Assembly: GCA_041484845.1 (NCBI GenBank)
Contig: JBGPIK010000240.1
Location: 1-10,358, forward strand
Direction of reading: 5' to 3'
Length of the DNA: 10,358 bases
DNA from: JBGPIK01 sp041484845
Lineage (GTDB): Bacteria; Desulfobacterota; Binatia; UBA9968
The translations under genes and the position numbers were made by a program. Positions 1-6,730 of this stretch are shown one piece after another (position 1 is the first letter of the stretch; each line of letters begins with the position of its first letter). The notes under the pieces are model-generated. The model was not told the origin of the DNA. It saw only the letters and a program-made list of their open reading frames with translations, and ran no database searches.

Positions 1-771
1 GACGCCGAGCGGACGGATGTCGCGCACTCTTTCAATCCATAACCCGACGGAGTCAGGATCGGCGTTGGTTACACGTCCTTGGACAAACTGGCAATGGAGA
101 TAAATGTTCTTTAATTCCTTTAGCCCCGTTACGATATCCCCCATGTAAATGGGCTCGCGCGGATGATTGAGCTGCTGGAACATCTCTTCACTTCCGGCGT
201 CAAACTTCATGATTTTAACGTCCAACAACTCGAGCGCTTCTCGAATCGCTTTGTTTCCGACCGTCGATGAGTTGGAAAGCATCGCCAATCGCGCCTGAGG
301 TTGGTATCGGTCGCGCAGCCGTTTCGTCATTTCGATGACCTCAGACAAATTCGGATAAAGTGTGGGCTCGCCGTTACCACAGATGGTAATTGAGTCGATC
401 GTTTTTCCATCGCCGGACAATTGTTCCAGGGTCAGGGCCATCGCGGTGACGATTTCTTCAACGCTCGGCAAATCGACAAGTTCATCGGGAGCCGCGAGAT
501 GTCTCTTCTTGGTCCCGCCGTACTGGCAATAGACGCAGTTGAACGAGCAAACCTTATCCTCCGTCGGAAGAAGATTGACGCCCAAAGAAATGCCGAGGAG
601 CCGCGATTGGACCAGTCCATAGAGGACTCCGCTTTGCAGGGAGTTTTTTTTCAATTGATGATTGCGTCCGGTCTCGGGCCCGATACCGCCATAAGCGTGA
701 AGTGCGGCCGCTTTTTTGCCCTTCTCGCGGCGTTCCCCTGATCCGCTCCAATTACTGTTGGTGGATGCCAT
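1..771 (-). CDS. Radical SAM protein, COG0731/TYW1-like (3' end beyond window)
   Basis: This is the N-terminal 257 codons of a radical SAM enzyme. The reading frame is open from the ATG at 771 down to base 1, and the C-terminus lies outside the window. Residues 75-82 read CSFNCVYC, the CX3CX2C motif that holds the S-adenosylmethionine-binding [4Fe-4S] cluster. It is preceded by YGLVQSRLLGISLGVNLLP and followed by an ICGNGEPTLYP segment and a KFDAG segment, a pattern typical of the COG0731 group (Fe-S oxidoreductases related to the wybutosine enzyme TYW1). The first 45 or so residues are polar and basic and look like a family-variable extension. The ATG at 771 is the only Met start upstream of the motif, and GGGAG stands four bases before it. 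The gene starts 20 bases after the acyl-CoA dehydrogenase stop, so it probably shares the operon. The reaction and substrate are unknown. Confidence 0.88.
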   Translation of the reverse strand, partial: MASTNSNWSGSGERREKGKKAAALHAYGGIGPETGRNHQLKKNSLQSGVLYGLVQSRLLGISLGVNLLPTEDKVCSFNCVYCQYGGTKKRHLAAPDELVDLPSVEEIVTAMALTLEQLSGDGKTIDSITICGNGEPTLYPNLSEVIEMTKRLRDRYQPQARLAMLSNSSTVGNKAIREALELLDVKIMKFDAGSEEMFQQLNHPREPIYMGDIVTGLKELKNIYLHCQFVQGRVTNADPDSVGLWIERVRDIRPLGV

Positions 772-791
772 ACGGCTCCCGTCTCAAACCC

Positions 792-1943
792 CTAGCGGTT
801 TGCCTTCCGATATCCTAAGGCGTCTTGAGCGATGATAAGCTTCTGAATATTTGTCGAGCCTTCGACCAGCTGGTAAGCTTTGGCGTCGCGATAATATCGT
901 TCCACGGGAAATTCGGTGGAATAGCCGTAAGCGCCGAGAATTTTGAGCGCGGCATCGGTGCTGAAGGCGGCGGCTTCCGCGGCGGCATACTTGGCGATAG
1001 AGATTTCCAGATTGTAAGGCTGTCCGCGGTCGGCCCGGCAGGCGGCGCGATAAACTAACAAGCGGGAGGCTTCCTCCTGAACGATCATTTGAGCGATCAA
1101 ATCCTGGTTCATTTGGAATTGGCCGATTTTTTGACCGAACTGTTCTCTCTGGTTGGCGTAACTGACAGCCGCTTCGCGCGCGGCGCTGGCGAGTCCGACG
1201 GCTGCCGCGGCGGAGCTGAGACGGGTGTGATTGAGATGGCGCATGCAGATTTTGAACCCGTCGCCTTCCTGGCCGATCAAGCTTTCCTTCGGAATGCGAA
1301 AATTTTCGAACACCAATTCCCCCGTGGGCGAGGCCCGCGCGCCCAATTTGTCGAGATTGCGTCGTCTGACTCCCGGCTGATGCAAGTTAACGTAAAAGGC
1401 GGAAATGCCGTTGTGTTTTTTTGACGGATCCGTGTACGCGAAGATCACTCCCGCATCCGCTACCGTAGCATTGGTAATCCAGATCTTGGTGCCGTTAAGG
1501 ATGTAGCCGTGTTCACTTCGGGTGGCCGTGGTCTTCATTGCGACTACGTCGGATCCGGCGTCGGGCTCGGTGATTGCAAAGCAGCCGTAGGATTCTCCAT
1601 TGAGCAGGCCGGGAATGTAGCGCCGCTTTTGCTCCTCATTGCCGAACTCCAACAGCGTCACCGCAGGGCCGGCTTGCATACTGAGGTAAAATCGAATTGC
1701 GCTATGGACGCGGGCGATCTCCTCCGAGATCAGGGCGTGCGCCAAAAAGCCGAGACCATTGCCGCCGTATTCCTCGGGAATTGTGCAGCCGAAAAACCCC
1801 AGGGCCCCCATTTTGGTGACGAGGTCGGTGCGAAAAGTATGCTCGCTGTCGTCCTTCGCGGCACAAGGCGCGATTTCCTTTTCGGCAAAATCGCGGGCGA
1901 GTTTTCGGACCTCCGCCAGTTCTTCAGGCAACTCAAATTCCAT
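792..1943 (-). CDS. Acyl-CoA dehydrogenase, FAD-dependent
   Basis: A full-length 383-residue acyl-CoA dehydrogenase, which oxidises an acyl-CoA to the 2,3-enoyl-CoA and passes electrons to an electron-transfer flavoprotein. The order is an N-terminal helical domain (1-120), the beta domain with the FAD/substrate signature AITEPDAGSD at 123-132, and a C-terminal helical domain with REQFGQKI at 266-273 and VEGSTNIQ at 360-367. Glu361 aligns with the catalytic base of medium-chain and glutaryl-CoA dehydrogenases. Arg84, in the segment RVHSAIRFYLSMQ, aligns with the arginine that glutaryl-CoA dehydrogenase uses to hold the distal carboxylate; the spacing to Glu361 (277) is close to that family's. 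The C-terminal region around GAYGYSTEFPVERYYRD is of the general acyl-CoA dehydrogenase kind, so the substrate is open. The ATG at 1943 fits the family's N-terminus, though its ribosome binding site is weak. No electron-transfer flavoprotein gene is in the window. Confidence 0.95.
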   Translation of the reverse strand: MEFELPEELAEVRKLARDFAEKEIAPCAAKDDSEHTFRTDLVTKMGALGFFGCTIPEEYGGNGLGFLAHALISEEIARVHSAIRFYLSMQAGPAVTLLEFGNEEQKRRYIPGLLNGESYGCFAITEPDAGSDVVAMKTTATRSEHGYILNGTKIWITNATVADAGVIFAYTDPSKKHNGISAFYVNLHQPGVRRRNLDKLGARASPTGELVFENFRIPKESLIGQEGDGFKICMRHLNHTRLSSAAAAVGLASAAREAAVSYANQREQFGQKIGQFQMNQDLIAQMIVQEEASRLLVYRAACRADRGQPYNLEISIAKYAAAEAAAFSTDAALKILGAYGYSTEFPVERYYRDAKAYQLVEGSTNIQKLIIAQDALGYRKANR

Positions 1944-1976
1944 GAGTTCTTTGCCTAACTGCCGTCTTAAAACTGC

Positions 1977-1993
1977 GACCCTGAAGTTGGGTC
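1977..1993 (-). other. Small inverted repeat between GNAT and acyl-CoA dehydrogenase genes
   Basis: GACCC at 1977-1981 and GGGTC at 1989-1993 form a perfect five-base stem with a seven-base loop, just after the GNAT stop codon in the transcribed direction. A short run of T appears some bases downstream, but it is not directly adjacent. It could be a weak attenuator or an RNA-processing site; it is too short to call a terminator. Confidence 0.2.
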
Positions 1994-1994
1994 C

Positions 1995-2444
1995 TCAGGA
2001 GGACAGCTCCTTCTGATAATGGAGCATTTTGCCGCTAACAAAGCCGAGTCGGCTGAAGAACTGTTGCATCTCAGTCTGATTGTTGGTCATCAGTGTGAAT
2101 ATCGTCTTGATGCCGTGATCTTCAGCGGAAGAAATAAAGTGTTCGACGAGTTCTTGAGCAATGCCCCGCCGGCGGTATACGGGGTCGACACCGATGGTTT
2201 CGACCCAAGCCACCGTGCCGGGAAGGCCGAATTCGAGTTCGCCCGCGCGACCGAAGAGAAAGCCGACGACACGATTATCAACCTCTGCGATCAACGATGT
2301 CCAGTGCGGCCGAATGGCTTCCGAAATCTCAATTCGTTTCTCCCAATATTGGGGCCGGGCGGTACCGGTTACCCGCTCCTCGATGTTGGCAATCATCGAC
2401 AAATCGCGTTTTTCCAGACTTCTTACATAAATCTGTTTTTTCAT
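1995..2444 (-). CDS. GNAT-family N-acetyltransferase
   Basis: A 149-residue single-domain protein of the GNAT fold, which transfers an acetyl (or other acyl) group from acyl-CoA to an amine. The acetyl-CoA-binding motif A is clear: strand VAWVETIGVDP (78-88) followed by the pyrophosphate loop RRRGIA (91-96) and its helix. The C-terminal FFSRLGF segment is the usual motif B region. It resembles RimI-like ribosomal or small-molecule acetyltransferases, but the substrate cannot be told from sequence. The ATG at 2444 has GGAGG four bases upstream. It sits 21 bases after the second crotonase gene and 51 before the acyl-CoA dehydrogenase, inside the catabolic operon, so it may modify a pathway enzyme or detoxify an intermediate; that is inference. 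Confidence 0.9.
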   Translation of the reverse strand: MKKQIYVRSLEKRDLSMIANIEERVTGTARPQYWEKRIEISEAIRPHWTSLIAEVDNRVVGFLFGRAGELEFGLPGTVAWVETIGVDPVYRRRGIAQELVEHFISSAEDHGIKTIFTLMTNNQTEMQQFFSRLGFVSGKMLHYQKELSS

Positions 2445-2465
2445 GTTCCCTCCAACGGTCCGGTC

Positions 2466-3260
2466 TTAGCCGCGGTTAAACCTTAGCGGACGTTTTTCTA
2501 CAAATGCGTTGTACCCTTCAATAAAATCCGGAGTCTCCATGCACCGCGCTTGAGCCATGGCTTCCATCTCCAAGGCCGTTTCCAAATCCGTGTTCGCTTC
2601 GAAGTTAAAAAGCTCCTTGGTGACTCCCAAGGCATAAAGTGGAGCGTCTTTTAAACGGCGCGCAAGCGCATAGGCCTCATCCATCAACTTCTCTCCCGGA
2701 ATGACGCGATTGGCTAATCCGATGCGGTAAGCTTCTTGGGCGTCAATGGTATCGCCAAAGTAAACCAGCTCCGTCGCCCTTCCCAGCCCCACGATTCGCG
2801 GCAGTAGCCAAAGCGCACCCATGTCAGCCCCTGCCAATCCTACTTTGGTAAATAAAAACGCTGCACGCGCTTTGTCGGAAAAGATGCGCAAATCGGAAGC
2901 CAACATCAACATCGCGCCGGCGCCCGCAGCAATCCCGTTCACGGCGGCGATAATGGGCTTCTTCAAATTACGCATGTTCTTGACGACGTTGCATGTCATG
3001 CGCGTGAAATTGTAGAGCTCGTCGCCCTTCATCTTAAGGAGCGGGCCGATGATATTATTGACGCTGCCGCCCGAACAGAAACCTTTGCCGGTTCCGGTGA
3101 GCACGACCACTTTAACGGCTTTATCGTGCGCCAAATCGAGCATGATCTGCTCCAATTCGCCGTAGCTCTCAAAGGTCAGAGTGTTAAGATGCTCCGGATC
3201 GTTCAGGCGGATCGTCCCTATGCCGTCGTTGTTTTCAAAAACGATACTGCGATAATTCAT
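2466..3260 (-). CDS. Crotonase-fold protein lacking both hydratase glutamates
   Basis: A 264-residue member of the enoyl-CoA hydratase/isomerase (crotonase) superfamily. The CoA-binding and oxyanion-hole segments are present: GFCSGGSV at 60-67 and AAVNGIAAGAGAML at 105-118. Aligned with its neighbour at 3330-4109 without gaps in the core, the two catalytic glutamates of classical hydratases are replaced by Met117 and Phe137. An aspartate, Asp146 in GLAGADMGA, lies in the loop where classical hydratases carry the glycine-rich PGGGG. Many crotonase members that are isomerases, hydrolases or C-C lyases use an acid from this region, so hydration is unlikely to be its main reaction. The ATG at 3260 was chosen because the next residues match the family's start. 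Two in-frame GTG codons upstream (3281 and 3290) would add only a basic stretch of up to ten residues. The true substrate is not recognised. Confidence 0.9.
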   Translation of the reverse strand: MNYRSIVFENNDGIGTIRLNDPEHLNTLTFESYGELEQIMLDLAHDKAVKVVVLTGTGKGFCSGGSVNNIIGPLLKMKGDELYNFTRMTCNVVKNMRNLKKPIIAAVNGIAAGAGAMLMLASDLRIFSDKARAAFLFTKVGLAGADMGALWLLPRIVGLGRATELVYFGDTIDAQEAYRIGLANRVIPGEKLMDEAYALARRLKDAPLYALGVTKELFNFEANTDLETALEMEAMAQARCMETPDFIEGYNAFVEKRPLRFNRG

Positions 3261-3261
3261 A

Positions 3262-3276
3262 CTCTCTCTCTCTCTC
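3262..3276 (-). repeat. GA dinucleotide tract in the leader of the second crotonase gene
   Basis: Seven and a half CT units on the plus strand (GA in the transcript) fill the space just before the ATG at 3260. Upstream of them GTGAGGA is repeated twice (3284-3290 and 3275-3281), each copy holding a Shine-Dalgarno-like GAGGA. The tract sets the distance from these sites to the start codon, so a change in repeat number would change spacing. Two GTG codons in the repeats are in frame and make the start somewhat ambiguous. Confidence 0.6.
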
Positions 3277-3329
3277 CTCACTTTCCTCACTGCACCAAGA
3301 TCAACGGCCAGGCCGCGCTTCGGCTTGTG

Positions 3330-4109
3330 TCAGTCGCCGGTGAAATTGGGTTTGCGTTTCTCCATAAAAGCCTTTGTTCCCTCGGCTAAATCATGGGTAT
3401 GAGCAATGCCGCCGAAAGTTCTCGCTTCCATTTCGAGGCCGGTTGTCAGATCAATTTCCTGGCTCTTGTTAATCAGCATCTTCGAGGCTTGCAGGGCGAG
3501 ACGGGGTAGGGCGGCGAGCCTGGCGGCAAAATTGTGCGCTTCCGCCATCAGCTTGTCCTTGGAGACGACCTTCAGTACCAGACCGGCCGCGAGCGCTTGT
3601 TCGGCGTTAATGGGATCGCCAAGCAAGATCATTTCCTTGGCTTTTGCGGCGCCGATCGCGCGCGGTAATCTTTGCGTCCCGCCTCCGCCGGGAAACGCGC
3701 CGATCTTGATTTCAGGCAGTCCGAAGCGCGCCGTTTCAGAGGCGAAGCGGAAATCGCACGCCAATGCCAACTCACAGCCGCCGCCGAGCGCGTACCCTGA
3801 AACAGCGGCAACACTCGGCTGTGGCAGGTTTTCCAATTGATCGAAAAGAATCTGAAATTCGCGGGCGTGTTGGTACGCCTCTTCGGCGCTGCTGGTTCCT
3901 TCGATTTCGCTGATATCCGCGCCGGCGCAGAAAATATCGTCGCCGCCTGTGAGGACGACGGCTCTGAGGCCGCGATCGTTCGCGATCTCTTTAAGACAAA
4001 CTTCCAACTCGCGCCGCATCTCGATGTTGAGTGAATTCTTTTTCTGCGGGCGATAAAGCTCCACGGTAGCGATGCCGTCTCTTTTTTCTAGTCTTAGGTT
4101 CTGTGCCAT
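3330..4109 (-). CDS. Enoyl-CoA hydratase
   Basis: A 259-residue crotonase of usual length that adds water across the 2,3 double bond of an enoyl-CoA. Motifs in order: the oxyanion-hole segment FCAGADISEI (60-69), GYALGGGCELALACD (105-119), and LPEIKIGAFPGGGGTQRLPR (131-150). Glu113 and Glu133 stand 20 residues apart, as do the two catalytic glutamates of rat mitochondrial enoyl-CoA hydratase (144 and 164), so it should be an active hydratase. The ATG at 4109 follows a GGAGG at 4117-4121 with good spacing. It begins 19 bases after the Kor beta subunit stop, tying acyl-CoA metabolism to the oxidoreductase genes. Chain length and substrate are not readable. A 69-base gap follows before the second crotonase gene. 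Confidence 0.95.
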   Translation of the reverse strand: MAQNLRLEKRDGIATVELYRPQKKNSLNIEMRRELEVCLKEIANDRGLRAVVLTGGDDIFCAGADISEIEGTSSAEEAYQHAREFQILFDQLENLPQPSVAAVSGYALGGGCELALACDFRFASETARFGLPEIKIGAFPGGGGTQRLPRAIGAAKAKEMILLGDPINAEQALAAGLVLKVVSKDKLMAEAHNFAARLAALPRLALQASKMLINKSQEIDLTTGLEMEARTFGGIAHTHDLAEGTKAFMEKRKPNFTGD

Positions 4110-4128
4110 ACCCTGGCCTCCACGAGAG

Positions 4129-4983
4129 CTAGGCGAACTGCTTCACCAAACTTGCCACCGTGCCCGCACCTTTAGCCTTTGCCTTTTGTTGGGCTTGTTG
4201 AAACTTATCACCCAGAGTTTCCCGTTCGTTGCGGATGAACACGCCGAGGTGAATTTTTTCTTTATCGGTCGCCAATCGTAGGGCCTCGATGCTGTCCTTA
4301 CAATCGTGATCATCGGGAACCGGAGTCAAGCTTCGAATGATTCGCGCCACATTCATGTCCGTAGTGTTGAATGACGAGCAACTCGAGAGGATTTCAACGA
4401 ACGAGAAACCCCGGTGCTGGATCGCCTGGACGATCAGGCTTTTTAGGTGCTCTTTCTTGACCGAAAAACCTCTCGCGACGAAGCTAGCGCCATAAACGAT
4501 GGCCAGCGCCGACGGGTTGATCGCCTCCCCCGTGAGGCCGAAAGGAGAGGTCTTGGTAATGGGATATAAGGTCGTAGTCGGAGAAAATTGCCCCTTGGTC
4601 ATTCCGTAAATCGCGTTGTTGAAAAGGAGATAGGTCATATCGACGTTGTTTCGCGCAACATGCGGAAAATGGCCGCCTCCGATCGCGAGGCCGTCTCCAT
4701 CTCCGCCCACGGTGACAACCGTGAGATTCGGATTGGCGGTTTTTACTCCTTGAGAGATGGGCAGCGCGCGCCCGTGAATACTATGAAAACCGTAGGCCTT
4801 GACGAAGTAGGGCAGTCTGCTCGAGCAGCCGATTCCCGAAATTAAGGCCAACTCCTTGGTCGGCAAGTCAAGCTCGGCGAAGGCCTCCACTAGCGCGCCA
4901 AGAATGCCGTAATATCCGCAGCCCGAACACCACACCGGGGACACGCCGCTTAAATACTCGCAACCGTTATCCAGCTCTTCCAT
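4129..4983 (-). CDS. korB: 2-oxoacid:ferredoxin oxidoreductase, Kor-type beta subunit (TPP-binding)
   Basis: A 284-residue beta subunit of the 2-oxoglutarate-type OFOR family. It binds thiamine diphosphate and a [4Fe-4S] cluster and works with the gamma-alpha chain encoded just upstream. Cluster ligands are Cys19 and Cys22 (WCSGCG), Cys53 (GIGCSSR) and Cys202 (ILSSCSSFN). The TPP site is GGDGDGLAIGGGH (93-105) followed by FNNAIYGMTKGQFSPTT (121-137), the pattern characteristic of KorB rather than PorB. The HGRA segment (70-73) is also typical of this family. The ATG at 4983 overlaps the end of the preceding gene by 17 bases, so translation is likely coupled. Kor-like enzymes also act on other 2-oxoacids, so the symbol denotes the family and not a proven substrate. 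Confidence 0.93.
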   Translation of the reverse strand: MEELDNGCEYLSGVSPVWCSGCGYYGILGALVEAFAELDLPTKELALISGIGCSSRLPYFVKAYGFHSIHGRALPISQGVKTANPNLTVVTVGGDGDGLAIGGGHFPHVARNNVDMTYLLFNNAIYGMTKGQFSPTTTLYPITKTSPFGLTGEAINPSALAIVYGASFVARGFSVKKEHLKSLIVQAIQHRGFSFVEILSSCSSFNTTDMNVARIIRSLTPVPDDHDCKDSIEALRLATDKEKIHLGVFIRNERETLGDKFQQAQQKAKAKGAGTVASLVKQFA

Positions 4984-6730
4984 AACGTTCCAAACTCCTT
5001 ACCTTTGTCGTGCCGGCAACCTCAACGATCTTTTCGACGATTTCGCTCGGTGCCAGCGGTACCCCTTTAATTTTCGTTACGCCAATAGTGGGAATCCGAT
5101 AAGTGGATCTCAGCAATGTGGCCAATTGACCCTGAAAATTGAGCTCCGGGACGATCACCCGTTTCACCTTACTGAAGAAAGCTTTCAACTCGTTATGGGG
5201 TAATGGATTTAACACGCGTGGAACGATCGCTTGGACCGATATCCCCATTCCTTGCGCGATTTCGATCGCCTCCTCGACCGGTCCCGCACTCGATCCCCAG
5301 GTAATGACGCCGATCTCGCCATTTTCGTCACCGAAACGGGTGCACAGGCCCTGCGTCAAAGAGTCTTTTTCGATCTCTTCAAGCTTTTGAAATCTCTTAA
5401 CCGTCATCGCGGTGTGAGTATCGTCATCGCAGGCGAAATTGCCGAATTCGTCATGCTCCATACCGGTCTCCATGTGCTCGCCTCCCGCAGTTCCCGGTAT
5501 GGCAGTCGGGGAGACGGGAGAGTGAGCGAGTTGGTATCGGGCATACGGGGCGCCATTGGCGGGCGTAGCGCGCAGTCGAGTTCCCTGTGGAAGGTTTTCC
5601 ACGAGATGAGCCTCGACAGTCTCGAGGCGCGCCGATGTTGCCTGGTCAACCAGGACGATGACCGGCAATTGATACTTTTCCGCGACGGCAAAAGCTAGTC
5701 CGGTCACGCGCAGGCAGTCGGACACAGAAGTGGGCGCCATAACGACTCGCGTGGCATCTCCGTGCGACCCGTACAGAGCGAGAAACAAATCCGATTGCTC
5801 TGTCTTGGTCGGCAGACCCGTGCTCGGTCCGCCTCTTTGAGAGTCGACGATGACCGCGGGGATCTCCGCCATGGAAAGCAAACCAATCGCCTCGGACATC
5901 AGCGAGAGGCCCGGGCCCGATGTCGAAGTCATGCTTTTCCCGCCTGCCCAAGAAGCTCCGGCGACACTACAAATGGCCGAAATCTCGTCCTCGGTTTGTA
6001 AGACAGCACCTCCAAGCTTGGGCAACTGCACTGCGAGCCATTCCATTATTTCCGAAGCGGGCGTGATGGGATAGCCGAAAAAGTATTTCACCCCAGCCGC
6101 TGCCGCGCCGAGGGCGATCGCCTCATTGCCCGTCATCAAAAGTCTCTTTTGCTCGCTTCCTTGGGGAAAATGGTAAGGGTCTTTTTTGGGCAGATGATTC
6201 TCGGCGAAGTCACGTCCCCGTTGTAAAGCGTCGAGATTATGATCCAGAACCGTTTTGCCTTTTCTCGTGAATTTCTCGGAGATAAAACCTTCGACGCTGC
6301 TCTTGGACAGGCCCAGCAGATACGAAAGGGTGCCGAGAACGACGATGTTCTTGCTGATGCGGCTGCCGATTTCCCTTGTTGCGATGCGCTCAAACGGCAC
6401 TTTATAAACGATCTGTCCCGGCTGTGCGGTCAAATCGCACTCGGTCTCGCAAAGCAGGGCTCCGCCTTCTCTCAAGTCAGGGAGGTTTCCATCAATCGCC
6501 GCTTGATTCAAGCAAACGAGAAAGTCAACCTGCTCCCCGTGATAGGGAATCGGCTTCTCGCTTAGACGGACCTGAATCATGCAATCGCCGCCTTTGATCT
6601 CGGCGGGAAAGGTACGAAACGTTACAATGTGGATTCCTGCCCTCGCGGCAATTCGGCAAAGGGTTTCCCCTACGGTAATAACGCCCTCGCCGGATTCACC
6701 GGCAATGCGCAAGATGAGATCAGGATGCAT
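4967..6730 (-). CDS. korA: 2-oxoacid:ferredoxin oxidoreductase, Kor-type fused gamma-alpha subunit
   Basis: A 587-residue fusion of the gamma and alpha domains of a 2-oxoglutarate-type OFOR, which decarboxylates a 2-oxoacid to acyl-CoA and reduces ferredoxin. The gamma domain is first (about 1-180), with RIAGESGEGVITVG at 8-21 and FRTFPAEIKGGDC at 38-50. The alpha domain follows from about 198, with FGYPITPASEI (218-228), TSTSGPGLSLMSEA (268-281) and QRGGPSTGLPTKTEQSDL (298-315). Gamma-alpha order is the known layout of KorA. The frame is open upstream to 6799, but the ATG at 6730 is chosen: a strong AAGGAGG lies six bases ahead of it and the family begins at this point. The gene overlaps the Por beta stop by 11 bases and the next gene by 17. 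No ferredoxin domain is seen, so it needs a free or shared ferredoxin. Confidence 0.93.
   Translation of the reverse strand: MHPDLILRIAGESGEGVITVGETLCRIAARAGIHIVTFRTFPAEIKGGDCMIQVRLSEKPIPYHGEQVDFLVCLNQAAIDGNLPDLREGGALLCETECDLTAQPGQIVYKVPFERIATREIGSRISKNIVVLGTLSYLLGLSKSSVEGFISEKFTRKGKTVLDHNLDALQRGRDFAENHLPKKDPYHFPQGSEQKRLLMTGNEAIALGAAAAGVKYFFGYPITPASEIMEWLAVQLPKLGGAVLQTEDEISAICSVAGASWAGGKSMTSTSGPGLSLMSEAIGLLSMAEIPAVIVDSQRGGPSTGLPTKTEQSDLFLALYGSHGDATRVVMAPTSVSDCLRVTGLAFAVAEKYQLPVIVLVDQATSARLETVEAHLVENLPQGTRLRATPANGAPYARYQLAHSPVSPTAIPGTAGGEHMETGMEHDEFGNFACDDDTHTAMTVKRFQKLEEIEKDSLTQGLCTRFGDENGEIGVITWGSSAGPVEEAIEIAQGMGISVQAIVPRVLNPLPHNELKAFFSKVKRVIVPELNFQGQLATLLRSTYRIPTIGVTKIKGVPLAPSEIVEKIVEVAGTTKVRSLERYGRAG

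Noticed and set aside
2019..2486. Plus-strand open frame of 155 codons opposite the GNAT gene
   Set aside because: The minus strand carries an intact GNAT motif and a good ribosome binding site; the plus-strand product has no family-like pattern.
3307..3325. Small imperfect inverted repeat after the enoyl-CoA hydratase stop (AGGCCG and CGGCTT)
   Set aside because: The stem is only six bases with a wobble pair and has no following T-run in the transcribed direction, so it does not support a terminator.
3261..3329. Possible internal promoter in the 69-base gap between the two crotonase genes
   Set aside because: A TTGATC resembles a -35 box, but no TATAAT-like element follows at proper spacing.
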